8,243 nucleotides of DNA from the NCBI GenBank assembly GCA_949128015.1, contig CASBRC010000013.1:1-8243 (forward strand), given 5' to 3'. A program made the position numbers and the translations under genes. Shown piece after piece: positions 1-5,983 of the stretch. The DNA comes from Synechococcales cyanobacterium PMM_0003. Lineage in GTDB: Bacteria > Cyanobacteriota > Cyanobacteriia > Pseudanabaenales > Pseudanabaenaceae. Within the stretch, counting starts at the first letter, position 1, and each line of letters starts with the position of its first letter. The notes below the pieces were generated by a model. It did no database searches and was not told the origin of the DNA. It saw only the letters and a list, made by a program, of their open reading frames with translations.

Positions 1-194
1 CTATTAAAGAGCCTACAGAAAGAGAAGAATTATCATTAGAAAAGTTAGTTGATCAAATTCTCACGGCTAAAGAATCCGATCCAAAAGCTGATATATCTGC
101 ATTAGAAACAGAATGCGATCGCCTTGTCTATCAACTTTATGGATTAACAGAAGCAGAAATCAAAATTGTAGAAGGTGTAAATGATGGAAAGTAG
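1..194 (+). CDS. C-terminal end of a restriction-modification DNA methylase (Eco57I/TaqI-like), partial
   Basis: The gene enters from the left edge; the first full codon is at 3 and the stop TAG is at 192-194. The 63 visible residues form a charged helical tail: LVDQILTAKE, then ADISALE, CDRLVYQLYGLT and EIKIVEG. From family knowledge, this ending is typical of large Eco57I-type restriction-modification methylases with a TaqI-like specificity domain, where a coiled-coil tail ends in a 'LVYxLYGLTxxEIxIVE' block. The methylase and specificity domains lie outside the window, so the activity (adenine methylation, with or without cleavage) cannot be read here. The last 81 bases are repeated at 1038-1128. 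The third base of the stop codon is the first base beyond the repeat, where a MITE-like element begins. Identity as a type I or BREX-like methylase tail is also possible. Confidence 0.72.
   Translation, partial: IKEPTEREELSLEKLVDQILTAKESDPKADISALETECDRLVYQLYGLTEAEIKIVEGVNDGK
113..193 (+). repeat. Direct repeat, intact copy of methylase tail (partner 1038-1128)
   Basis: Bases 113-160 are identical to 1038-1085 (48 bp) and 167-193 are identical to 1102-1128 (27 bp). Between these blocks the downstream copy carries 10 extra bases. This copy keeps the open frame (EIKIVEG). The left edge of the repeat lies two bases before the HIP1 octamer at 115-122. Confidence 0.95.
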
Positions 195-260
195 GGGCAA
201 AGCATTACCGCCACAATATTTGCAAATTTTGCGATCGCTTGATTTGGTAATGCTTTGCCC
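195..260. repeat. MITE-like hairpin element, copy 1
   Basis: GGGCAAAGCATTACC at 195-209 is perfectly complementary to GGTAATGCTTTGCCC at 246-260 (15 bp arms, 36-bp AT-rich interior with a HIP1 octamer at 231-238). It begins directly after the methylase stop codon, so it could also end transcription of that gene. The arms match those of the element at 335-399. Reading the outermost arms together, 191-210 pairs with 384-403 with two mismatches, so 191-403 may be one composite element. Short elements with GGGCAAAGCATT ends are, to my knowledge, widespread between cyanobacterial genes. Confidence 0.8.
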
Positions 261-334
261 AAACCTCATAACGCAGCGATAAGCCAATAAATTATCCCTG
301 CGGATTAAAGCGATCAATCTTCGTTCAAAATTGA

Positions 335-399
335 GGGCAAAGCATTCCCGATGTAAAGTTATCTGTAAATTTATAAATTGTGACGGGAATGCTTTTCCC
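335..399. repeat. MITE-like hairpin element, copy 2
   Basis: GGGCAAAGCATTCCCG at 335-350 pairs with CGGGAATGCTTTTCCC at 384-399 with one mismatch (16 bp arms, 33-bp interior). Overall length (65 bp against 66 bp), arm sequence and part of the interior (TCTGTAAATTT against TTTGCAAATTT) match copy 1, so the two belong to one family. The sequence between the copies (261-334) shows no gene. No transposase is present, as expected of a non-autonomous element. Confidence 0.78.
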
Positions 400-459
400 C
401 TACAAGCTCAAATTGTGATAATTGAGAATATGCAGCAATTCAAATAGAGGAAAAAATAT

Positions 460-648
460 ATGGAAAAAGTAATTACTAAAATTTCTATCAAACAACAAAC
501 CAGTGATTTTAAATATTGGCAACAACAGACACCACAAAAACGACTAGAAGCCCTCGAACAAATCCGTCAAGAATATCACCAATATAAATACAATGCTCAA
601 CCAAGATTTCAAAGAGTTTATACAATTATTAAACGAGAACCAAGTTAA
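460..648 (+). CDS. Small partner protein of the nucleotidyltransferase, candidate antitoxin
   Basis: This 62-residue charged protein has no membrane segment. The middle reads YWQQQTPQKRLEALEQIR and the end RFQRVYTIIKR. I recognise this pattern (YW, TPxxRLEALExxR, then RxQRVxxIIKR) from short conserved proteins encoded just upstream of DUF6036-type nucleotidyltransferases in cyanobacteria and other bacteria. The start at 460 is supported by AGAGGA at 446-451, eight bases upstream. Its last 56 bases overlap the nucleotidyltransferase in another frame, so the two are probably translated together. An antitoxin or regulatory-partner role is inferred from this arrangement; no DNA-binding fold is obvious. 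Confidence 0.72.
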   Translation: MEKVITKISIKQQTSDFKYWQQQTPQKRLEALEQIRQEYHQYKYNAQPRFQRVYTIIKREPS

Positions 649-1033
649 ATATTTAGTTATAGGTGGCTATGCCGTTGCAATACACGGACATCCTCGCTAC
701 ACTAAAGACATTGATATTTGGATAGAAATAAGCGATGACAACGCCAATAAATTAGTCACAACATTAACCCAATTTGGCTTTGAAAGTTTGGGGGTAACTA
801 CTCAAGACTTCCAAACAGCCAACCAAATCATCCAGCTTGGTTACCCTCCTAATCGCATTGACTTAATTACTAATCCAGATGGAATTGATTTTCAGACCTG
901 CTACGACTCAAAAATCGAAGTAAATCTAAATGATGTTCCTGTCAAATTTATCAATCTTGATAATCTTAAGAAAAATAAATTAGCATCTGGTAGACTTCAA
1001 GATTTAGCAGATCTAGAAAATCTTCAGGATTAG
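593..1033 (+). CDS. DUF6036-type nucleotidyltransferase (MNT-like), candidate toxin or modifier
   Basis: The 146-residue protein has the core signature of the DNA polymerase beta-like nucleotidyltransferase fold: VIGGYAVAIHG with the glycine pair at 24-25, the metal-binding pair D39 and D41 in KDIDIWI, and a third acidic residue at D90 in NRIDLIT. The family normally also ends in KLASGRxQDLADLENL, which is present, so the gene looks complete and active. Such enzymes transfer a nucleotide to a protein or RNA target; several act as toxins or antitoxins in two-gene modules. The start lies inside the preceding small gene (56-bp overlap) and has no clear ribosome site of its own, which suggests translational coupling. 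The partner is not a HEPN protein, so this is not the classical HEPN-MNT module. The target is unknown. Confidence 0.85.
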   Translation: MLNQDFKEFIQLLNENQVKYLVIGGYAVAIHGHPRYTKDIDIWIEISDDNANKLVTTLTQFGFESLGVTTQDFQTANQIIQLGYPPNRIDLITNPDGIDFQTCYDSKIEVNLNDVPVKFINLDNLKKNKLASGRLQDLADLENLQD

Positions 1034-1035
1034 CA

Positions 1036-1130
1036 AGATGCGATCGCCTTGTCTATCAACTTTATGGATTAACAGAAGCAGAAATTAGATAAAATTAAAT
1101 GTGTAGAAGGTGTAAATGATGGAAAGTAAC
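1036..1130 (+). pseudogene. Broken duplicate of the methylase C-terminal tail
   Basis: This is a second copy of the end of the methylase gene that finishes at 194. In the methylase frame it reads CDRLVYQLYGLTEAEI, then R and a stop at 1089-1091. Ten extra bases (TAGAT replacing C, plus six bases inserted after AAAATT) destroy the ending, and the copy has no start or upstream coding sequence. It lies five bases after the nucleotidyltransferase stop, so the nucleotidyltransferase pair is bracketed by two copies of the same tail. No other gene is visible from 1034 to 1182. Confidence 0.88.
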
Positions 1131-1182
1131 TGTGAGAAATATGGTCTACCTATCTAATATAAAAAACAAGAGATAAAAAATC

Positions 1183-1449
1183 ATGACACTTGCCGAAGTA
1201 ATTCCCGCCGCCAAAAAACTCTCCTCTCCCGAAAAACTAAAACTAATTCGGATTCTTATAGAAGAATTAGATACAAATGAAGATATTTTGTCATCAGAAT
1301 TGTCTCAACAGCAAAACTTGCCAAACTCAACTACATACACCCAAAAGCAATTGCGACCATTTGGACTATGTGCTGGAGAGTTTGTAGTTCCTGAAAACTT
1401 TGACGAACCATTACCAGAAGATATTTTAAGTGCATTTGAAGGGAAATAA
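1183..1449 (+). CDS. VapB-like antitoxin, orphaned
   Basis: The 88-residue protein has a helical start (TLAEVIPAAKKLSSPEKLKLIRILIEEL) resembling the N-terminal part of many small cyanobacterial antitoxins. Its tail is distinctive: RPFGLCAGEFVVPENF, then PLPEDILSAFEG (residues 58-87). From family knowledge, this GLCAGEFVVP...LPEDIL tail is the toxin-binding end of antitoxins encoded directly before PIN-domain (VapC) RNases, and usually sits in the toxin's active groove. A toxin start codon follows eight bases after the stop, but the toxin is largely deleted (next entry). The antitoxin itself is intact and may still bind its operator or neutralise a related toxin elsewhere. A possible -10 box (TAATAT, 1155-1160) lies upstream with no convincing -35. 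Confidence 0.82.
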   Translation: MTLAEVIPAAKKLSSPEKLKLIRILIEELDTNEDILSSELSQQQNLPNSTTYTQKQLRPFGLCAGEFVVPENFDEPLPEDILSAFEGK

Positions 1450-1457
1450 AAATATAC

Positions 1458-1557
1458 ATGAAAATTTTGAATGATTATCTGTCAAGCATTGCAAAATAAT
1501 ATGGCGATCGCGACAGTAGATGAAATAATTCGAGCCTACCCAGTCAGCCTCACCTAG
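1458..1557 (+). pseudogene. Remnant of a PIN-domain (VapC) toxin with most of the gene deleted
   Basis: ATG at 1458 opens with MKIL, the usual first residues of these toxins, but this frame stops at 1497-1499. From 1471 another frame reads MIICQALQNN, then MAIATVDEIIRAYPVSL, ending at TAG 1555-1557. From family knowledge this matches the very end of a VapC PIN domain, where a DPFDRM-type motif leads into a QA helix and the final D and AYPV strand. About 100 codons between start and tail are missing, including the first catalytic aspartate, so no toxin can be made. The junction lies near 1465-1472. Position directly behind a VapB-like antitoxin supports the identification. Confidence 0.78.
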
Positions 1558-1585
1558 CTTTAAAAACATTATTAAAGATAAACCC

Positions 1586-1864
1586 ATGTCAGACAAAGAA
1601 CAACTAATTTATGAACTCGATCGCGCCCCAGATTTTTTAGTGAGAGAAGTCTTAGACTTCTTTCTGTTTATTAAAACTAGAACCAACGAACAACACAGAC
1701 AAGAATCTAGTCAAAATCCCGATCCAAAAGAAGCTGAGATTCCGTCTTTTCTGAGCTTTATCGATCAAATCAATGCCGAAACAGAAGCAAATGCCAATAT
1801 TCCCCAAGACCTTGCCAAAAATCTCGATCATTATCTATATGGCACACCCAAAGAAGAATCATGA
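1586..1864 (+). CDS. Antitoxin of a PIN-toxin module (DUF2281/VapB-like)
   Basis: The 92-residue protein begins KEQLIYELDRAPDFLVREVLDFFLFIK, the 'IxQxPxxLxxEVLDFxxFxK' helix typical of DUF2281-like antitoxins. It ends in PSFLSFIDQINAE (about residues 53-65) and LAKNLDHYLYGTPK (about 76-89), a tail I know from cyanobacterial antitoxins paired with 'ADTGYWIALLNP' PIN toxins. Stop and toxin start overlap as ATGA at 1861-1864, so the pair is translationally coupled. The antitoxin looks complete while its toxin does not. No strong ribosome site precedes the start. Confidence 0.82.
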   Translation: MSDKEQLIYELDRAPDFLVREVLDFFLFIKTRTNEQHRQESSQNPDPKEAEIPSFLSFIDQINAETEANANIPQDLAKNLDHYLYGTPKEES

Positions 1865-2091
1865 AAAAAGTATTTGCTGACACAGGCTACTGGATCGCCT
1901 TACTCAACCCCGAAGACGACCTTCATCCAAAAGCTAGACAGATTGCAATTTATTTATCGTCAACCCAGATCGTCACTAGCCAAATGATATTTACCGAACT
2001 TCTAAATGCATTTTCTGGCAAAGGCAACCTTGTGCCTGTACTGCGTGAAGTGCATCAAAGCGAATTTAACGAATTTTGGCGTAATTGGTAG
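1861..2091 (+). pseudogene. Truncated PIN-domain toxin (VapC-like)
   Basis: The first 57 or so residues are a normal PIN toxin start: FADTGYWIALLNP with the first catalytic aspartate at D7, DDLHPKA, and TSQMIFTELLNAFSGKGN with E46. Family members run to roughly 130-145 residues and need further acidic residues in the second half (a TDCxSF-like motif). Here the sequence changes after GN into VPVLREVHQSEFNEFWRNW and stops at 76 residues. No other frame just downstream continues the PIN sequence. RNase activity is therefore unlikely, although a stable fragment could still be made because the frame is open from the ATGA overlap. The final 18 or so residues are not recognised; they could be the tail of another lost gene fused by the deletion. 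Confidence 0.78.
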
Positions 2092-2094
2092 GAG
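2090..2094 (+). promoter_or_regulatory. Ribosome binding site of the SUKH gene, overlapping the toxin remnant's stop
   Basis: AGGAG at 2090-2094 lies six bases before the ATG at 2101 and includes the last two bases of the preceding stop codon (2089-2091). Ribosomes finishing the truncated toxin would end exactly on this site, which could explain why the broken frame stays open. Confidence 0.65.
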
Positions 2095-2100
2095 TTTATT

Positions 2101-2622
2101 ATGCAGACACAAGCTAAATCTAAAATTGACGCAATATTAAGCAAGATCGAACAACTAGGAACTATTGAACTAGCTGATATTGCGATCGCAATGCCCCTTA
2201 CTTCAGAAATTGCCCCGCCTATTCAAAGATCATCACAAGCGCTAGAGACTAGACTAAATATCTCTTTGCCAGAAGATCTTCAAGAGCTATGGCAAAAATG
2301 TAATGGATTGTGCTTATTTGAAGACAAGACTTATGGACAATCAGGACTAATCATTTGGTCTCCACAAAAAGTTTTAGAAAAACAGCAAACTCTGAGACAA
2401 AACTTCAATGCATTTGAATCTGAAGATCTAATTATTGGCGAGTTTTTGGGTGATTCTGATTTGCTGGTTGTGAGGTGCAACCCAAATTCTACCGACTTTG
2501 GACAAATTATCATTGCTCTCCCCATCGATCATCGAGAAGACTGGTATTACCTAACATACTCATTACCAGAATTTTTACAGAAATTTATTAATAGCCAAGG
2601 TGAAAAATTTTGGGAAGCGTAG
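2101..2622 (+). CDS. SMI1/KNR4 (SUKH) family protein, possible immunity protein
   Basis: The 173-residue soluble protein has a SUKH-type core: LNISLPEDLQELWQKCNGL (52-70) is the classic start, where an LPxxLxxLxxxxNG helix opens the domain. FEDKTYGQSGLIIWSP (73-88), GEFLGDSDLLVVRC (113-126) and FGQIIIALPID (133-143) follow, and an EFLQKFIN helix near 157-164 ends it. Members of this family are often immunity proteins against contact-dependent toxins, or otherwise small regulatory binding proteins. No polymorphic toxin gene is visible here, so an orphan immunity role is inference. The start is set by AGGAG at 2090-2094. It shares its upstream signal with the truncated toxin and probably belongs to the same transcript. 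Confidence 0.8.
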   Translation: MQTQAKSKIDAILSKIEQLGTIELADIAIAMPLTSEIAPPIQRSSQALETRLNISLPEDLQELWQKCNGLCLFEDKTYGQSGLIIWSPQKVLEKQQTLRQNFNAFESEDLIIGEFLGDSDLLVVRCNPNSTDFGQIIIALPIDHREDWYYLTYSLPEFLQKFINSQGEKFWEA

Positions 2623-2753
2623 ATTTTATACTCAAATATTCAGCAGCAAACCAATTAAGATCCAGTCTTGTGACATAGATAACGTTTAGAATGATCGCTA
2701 TTGTCCACAATAAGTATTTGATATTGGACAGTCACGAACGAGTATTTGAAGAT

Positions 2754-3914
2754 ATGGCAACAAAGCAAGCAGCGATTTTGGTCTTGGCGGATGGTACTTG
2801 TTACCGTGGCTATGCATTTGGCGCATCAGGAACTGCGATCGGTGAAGTGGTATTTAATACAGGTATGACTGGCTACCAAGAGGTAATGACCGATCCCAGC
2901 TACCGAGGTCAAATCGTGACTTTTACCTGCCCCGAACTTGGCAATACAGGCGTAACTCCCGAAGATGACGAATCCGATCGCCCACAGGTGCGTGGTGTAA
3001 TCGCCCGTAATATTACGGCTGTGCCTAGTAACTGGCGATCGCGTCAGTCTCTGCCCGATTACCTCAAAGCTAATAATGTCGTTGGGATTGCAGGGATTGA
3101 TACTCGTGCGCTTACTCGCAAATTGCGATCGCTCGGCGCAATGAATGGTGGCATCTCTACCGAAATCCTTGATCCTGAAGTCTTACTTGCTCAGGTTAAG
3201 GCAGCCCCATCAATGCAAGGGCAAAACCTAGCTCAAGCCGCTTCGACCGATCGCATTTATGAATGGTCAGACAAAACCTTACCTGAATGGGAATTTATTG
3301 AGTCATCGCAATTAACAGGTGATGCAATGACAGTTGTTGCGATCGATTTCGGTGTAAAGCGCAATATCTTGCGCCGTCTCGCCAGCTACGGTTGCCGCGT
3401 CATCGTCGTTCCTGCGGACACCTCAGCCGAAAAGATTCTTTCCTACAATCCTGATGGCATTTTCCTCTCAAATGGACCTGGCGATCCCGCCGCCGTTACT
3501 CAAGGCATTGAAACTGCCAAGGCTTTGCTATCTTCTGATAAACCAATGTTTGGTATTTGCTTAGGACATCAAATTTTAGGCTTATCGATGGGTGGTGACA
3601 CCTTCAAGCTCAAGTTTGGACATCGCGGACTCAATCAACCCGCGCAAAACCAAGCTGAAAATGCCGATCGCCGTGTCGAAATTACCAGCCAAAATCATGG
3701 CTTTGCCCTAACTGGTGAATCCTTTGATGCATCTCCCGCGATGTTGACCCATATCAACCTCAACGATCGCACGGTTGCAGGTTTAGAGCATGAGACTCTA
3801 CCGATCTTCTCGGTGCAGTATCACCCAGAAGCTAGCCCCGGTCCCCATGATGCTGATTATTTATTCGAGCGCTTTGTGAATTCAATGCGCGAACATAAAA
3901 AAGTCGCAGCTTAG
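2754..3914 (+). CDS. carA: Carbamoyl-phosphate synthase small subunit (glutaminase)
   Basis: CarA releases ammonia from glutamine and passes it to CarB, making carbamoyl phosphate for arginine and pyrimidines. The N-terminal domain shows [35 protein letters not shown] and [12 protein letters not shown]. The class I glutaminase domain follows with the oxyanion loop SNGPGDP, the nucleophile in FGICLGHQ, and the His/Glu pair in [11 protein letters not shown] chose ATG 2754 (386 residues) because [14 protein letters not shown] matches the usual family start and places the nucleophile at C269, the same number as in E. coli CarA; H357 and E359 complete the triad. An in-frame ATG at 2691 would add 21 residues that resemble no CarA. 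carB is not in the window, as is common in cyanobacteria. A strong hairpin begins inside the stop codon. Confidence 0.96.
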   Translation: MATKQAAILVLADGTCYRGYAFGASGTAIGEVVFNTGMTGYQEVMTDPSYRGQIVTFTCPELGNTGVTPEDDESDRPQVRGVIARNITAVPSNWRSRQSLPDYLKANNVVGIAGIDTRALTRKLRSLGAMNGGISTEILDPEVLLAQVKAAPSMQGQNLAQAASTDRIYEWSDKTLPEWEFIESSQLTGDAMTVVAIDFGVKRNILRRLASYGCRVIVVPADTSAEKILSYNPDGIFLSNGPGDPAAVTQGIETAKALLSSDKPMFGICLGHQILGLSMGGDTFKLKFGHRGLNQPAQNQAENADRRVEITSQNHGFALTGESFDASPAMLTHINLNDRTVAGLEHETLPIFSVQYHPEASPGPHDADYLFERFVNSMREHKKVAA

Positions 3915-3947
3915 TCTAGTGAGGGTGCTTCGCACCCTCACTAGACT
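3913..3947 (+). terminator. Hairpin terminator behind carA
   Basis: Bases 3913-3928 pair perfectly with 3932-3947 (16 bp, loop TTC), one of the strongest stems in the window. The first two stem bases are the last two of the carA stop codon. The core is GAGGGTGC / GCACCCTC. No clear T run follows (CCTTACCTTACTT), so it may also act as an RNA-stabilising 3' hairpin. It separates carA from raf1, which starts 30 bases further on. Confidence 0.72.
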
Positions 3948-3976
3948 CCTTACCTTACTTAATACTTATAACAACT

Positions 3977-5068
3977 ATGCCCATTCCAGTACCAACACTT
4001 CCCACTGACTCTGAAGGACTTTTAAGACTCTTACGCCATAAGGAAGGAACTTGGGTACAGTGGGGTATAGCTTGCCAAATGCTCCAAAAAATGGGAGAGA
4101 ATTCCCTCGCGATTTTTGAGAATACGGGCTTTGAACCAGTTCAACAAAATCAGATTGTGGTGGCTTCTCAGGTCTATGCGAGTCTACAAGCTGGTAATGC
4201 GGCAGATATTGTGTTGGCGCATTTTGAACAAAAAGGAAGTGACATTCTCAATGAGTTGCGCGTACTCAATCAATCAGAACGAGTTGCTATGGCGACCTTT
4301 GCACTTGAAAAGAATCTTGATGTTTTAGAAGCTAAGGATGTCGTTAAGGCAATTAAGGAAGCATCATCAATTGCGAATTTGCCAGAAGGATTTACTCGCC
4401 ATCCTGGAGATGCGGTGGTATTGCAAATCCTAAAAGCTACTCAGGGCAAAATCGATCCACAGGAACGTACAAGGTTAATTGCGCGTGGTTTGAGATTTGC
4501 TCATAGTGAAAAGGCAAGAGCGGCAATCGAGCGTTTGCTGATGGATATGTCAACACCAGCGAAAAAGAAAGCGCCTAATCTGCCTAATTTCCGTTACGAT
4601 GCCGAAGATAGTATTCCTCGTATTTTGCCTGTAGTCGGAACTTTGCCGATCACAATTGAGAAATTTAAATCAGTTCCCTTTGCTGATGAAATTGCTCCTT
4701 TCGGAATTGTTCGTTCTACTGGTGACTCTGCATGGGCAACGCTTCCAGGCTGGTTTGTGGTGCATGAAGCAGAGGATGGCGTGATTGTTTCTTGCAATAC
4801 CGACACTTTGCAAGCTGCCATCAATCAAGAAGTGGTGAGTTCAATTCGCGATCGCGCTGAGGATATCTTGATCTTAGTTGATCGCGCTCAACGTGATTGG
4901 AATGAAAATAGCTATTTTGCGATCGCAGATGAAAATAACAATCTCAAGTTTGCATGGTTTGAGTCTAAACCAGATGTAAAGCTATTGGGCAAAGTCACTT
5001 TAACCTTGCGCCCCAAACGCTTCTTTGATGAAGCCGCATCTCAAGATCGTTGGCAGTTTGAGGAATAA
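3977..5068 (+). CDS. raf1: Rubisco accumulation factor 1
   Basis: Raf1 is a cytosolic chaperone that holds RbcL dimers after chaperonin folding and helps them assemble into the L8 core of form I Rubisco. The 363-residue length is normal for cyanobacteria (about 355-365). The N-terminal helical domain spans about residues 10-190 (LLRLLRHKEGTWVQWG; LPEGFTRHPGDAVVLQILK), followed by a linker around 192-205 (STPAKKKAPNLPN). The C-terminal beta domain (about 206-360) includes IPRILPVVGTLPIT, FGIVRSTGDSAWATLPGW and the ending LRPKRFFDEAASQDRW. The start at 3977 gives the expected N-terminus. The gene is intact, but its last 153 bp recur at 7235-7387 and shorter pieces of its end occur at 5912-5953 and 6582-6636, so this 3' end has been a repeated site of rearrangement. 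Confidence 0.95.
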   Translation: MPIPVPTLPTDSEGLLRLLRHKEGTWVQWGIACQMLQKMGENSLAIFENTGFEPVQQNQIVVASQVYASLQAGNAADIVLAHFEQKGSDILNELRVLNQSERVAMATFALEKNLDVLEAKDVVKAIKEASSIANLPEGFTRHPGDAVVLQILKATQGKIDPQERTRLIARGLRFAHSEKARAAIERLLMDMSTPAKKKAPNLPNFRYDAEDSIPRILPVVGTLPITIEKFKSVPFADEIAPFGIVRSTGDSAWATLPGWFVVHEAEDGVIVSCNTDTLQAAINQEVVSSIRDRAEDILILVDRAQRDWNENSYFAIADENNNLKFAWFESKPDVKLLGKVTLTLRPKRFFDEAASQDRWQFEE

Positions 5069-5109
5069 GAATGAAGATGTGAGAAAACTACAAATTAGAG
5101 GATAAAGTG

Positions 5110-5502
5110 ATGCAAATAGAAGAATACTTTGATTTTTTGTCAGACAACGATATTCGGATTAAAGGTTCGCGAATTGGTATTGAAACAATTTTGTATGAGT
5201 TCATCCATCGCAATCGAACCGCAGATGACATTGTGCATAGCTATCCCAGTCTATCTCTAGAACAGGTTTATGCAGCTATTTTATATTATCTACATGACAA
5301 GCAAAAAATCAGTAAGTATGTTGCTGGCTGGCTGGAGCAGCAACAGCAAAGGCAGCAGGAGCAAGAATCAAATCCTCATGCTGGAATAGTTCGCTTGCGT
5401 CAAGTAGTTGCCGAGCATGGACGCAATCCATCGATCTATGCGGATTTGCGTAATAAACAGAAATCTGGGGCAGAAATATCTGTTCCACTAGGGGAAGTAT
5501 AG
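5110..5502 (+). CDS. DUF433 family antitoxin
   Basis: The 130-residue protein carries the DUF433 helix-turn-helix: DIRIKGSRIGIETILYEFI (14-32), then RTADDIVHSYPSLSLEQVYAAILYYLHD. From family knowledge, DUF433 proteins are DNA-binding antitoxins that also repress their own operon and are paired with DUF5615 PIN-like toxins, exactly as found here. A glutamine-rich stretch (about 77-88) follows, then a C-terminal arm (IVRLRQVVAEHGRNP...), likely the toxin-binding part. AGAGG at 5097-5101 favours ATG 5110 (eight bases away); GTG 5107 is possible and adds one residue. The gene starts 41 bases after raf1, and its stop is one base before the toxin start. Confidence 0.88.
   Translation: MQIEEYFDFLSDNDIRIKGSRIGIETILYEFIHRNRTADDIVHSYPSLSLEQVYAAILYYLHDKQKISKYVAGWLEQQQQRQQEQESNPHAGIVRLRQVVAEHGRNPSIYADLRNKQKSGAEISVPLGEV
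5490..5497 (+). promoter_or_regulatory. Ribosome binding site selecting the GTG start at 5504
   Basis: AGGGGAAG at 5490-5497 ends six bases before GTG 5504. The alternative ATG at 5519 would be too far away and would cut off the first strand, so the site decides the toxin start. Confidence 0.65.
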
Positions 5503-5503
5503 A

Positions 5504-5869
5504 GTGATTTGCTATTTAATGGATGAGAATGTAAATCCGATCTATAAAGCTCAACTCCTGAAAGATTTTGCTGATCTTACAGTTTGGGCGGTTGGAGATG
5601 CTGGATGTCCAACTAAAGGAACTCTCGATCCTGAAATTTTAGTTTGGTGTGAAGCCAATGGATTCATTCTTGTGACAAATAACAGAGTATCTATGCCAGT
5701 TCACCTCAGTGATCATTTGATTGAGCAGGATCGTCATTTTCCAGGGATTTTTATTCTTAGCCCCAAGATGAGTGTTGGTGAAATAATTGAGGAACTTGCG
5801 ATCGTTGCATTTATTGCCGAAGATGATGAATATCAAGATCGCATTTCATATTTGCCTCTTCTTAGATAA
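5504..5869 (+). CDS. DUF5615 PIN-like toxin
   Basis: The 121-residue protein belongs to the DUF5615 branch of the PIN-like RNase fold. It opens with YLMDENVNP (acidic D7 and E8 next to the first strand), continues with GTLDPEILVWCEANGFILVTNNR (D42 and E44, then T58 NNR), and has MPVHLSDHL near 64-72. The family usually forms the toxic RNase of a two-gene module with a DUF433 antitoxin. All expected blocks are present and the length is normal, so the toxin is probably functional; the targeted RNA is unknown. GTG is the start, one base after the antitoxin stop. This pair looks intact, in contrast to both VapBC-like modules upstream of carA. Confidence 0.85.
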   Translation: MICYLMDENVNPIYKAQLLKDFADLTVWAVGDAGCPTKGTLDPEILVWCEANGFILVTNNRVSMPVHLSDHLIEQDRHFPGIFILSPKMSVGEIIEELAIVAFIAEDDEYQDRISYLPLLR

Positions 5870-5881
5870 GGTAGTATCAAG

Positions 5882-5980
5882 ATGATAAAACAAATCACCA
5901 TCAGCGTACAGAGCTATATCGCAGATGAAGACGACAATCTCAAGTTTGCACGGCACAATAAATTTCAGAAAAACAATTGA
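5882..5980 (+). pseudogene. Raf1-tail fragment inside a 32-codon open frame
   Basis: Bases 5918-5953 match raf1 4922-4957 with four mismatches, preceded by AGCTAT (5912-5917) matching raf1 4910-4915; six bases, half of the raf1 HIP1 site and its flank, are missing between them. In the raf1 frame it reads SYIADEDDNLKFA where raf1 has SYFAIADENNNLKFA. An ATG at 5882 opens this frame (MIKQITISVQ...) and it ends at TGA 5978-5980, three bases before the next gene. Whether the 32-residue peptide is made is unknown; I read it as debris of a raf1 3' end. Confidence 0.6.
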
Positions 5981-5983
5981 ATC

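Noticed and set aside
195..399. Regularly spaced repeats suggesting a CRISPR array
   Set aside because: There are only two units, each an inverted repeat with its own interior; the arms alternate in orientation and no cas gene is present. A MITE-like element fits better.
2691..2753. In-frame ATG at 2691 giving carA a 21-residue N-terminal extension
   Set aside because: The added residues resemble no CarA, while the start at 2754 gives the family N-terminus and puts the catalytic Cys at 269. A TAGAAT box at 2687-2692 might even be the -10 element, but no good -35 lies at the right distance, so no promoter is claimed.
3977..4400. Shared regulation of carA and raf1 as an operon
   Set aside because: A 16-bp hairpin lies between them and their functions are not linked, so separate transcription is more likely.
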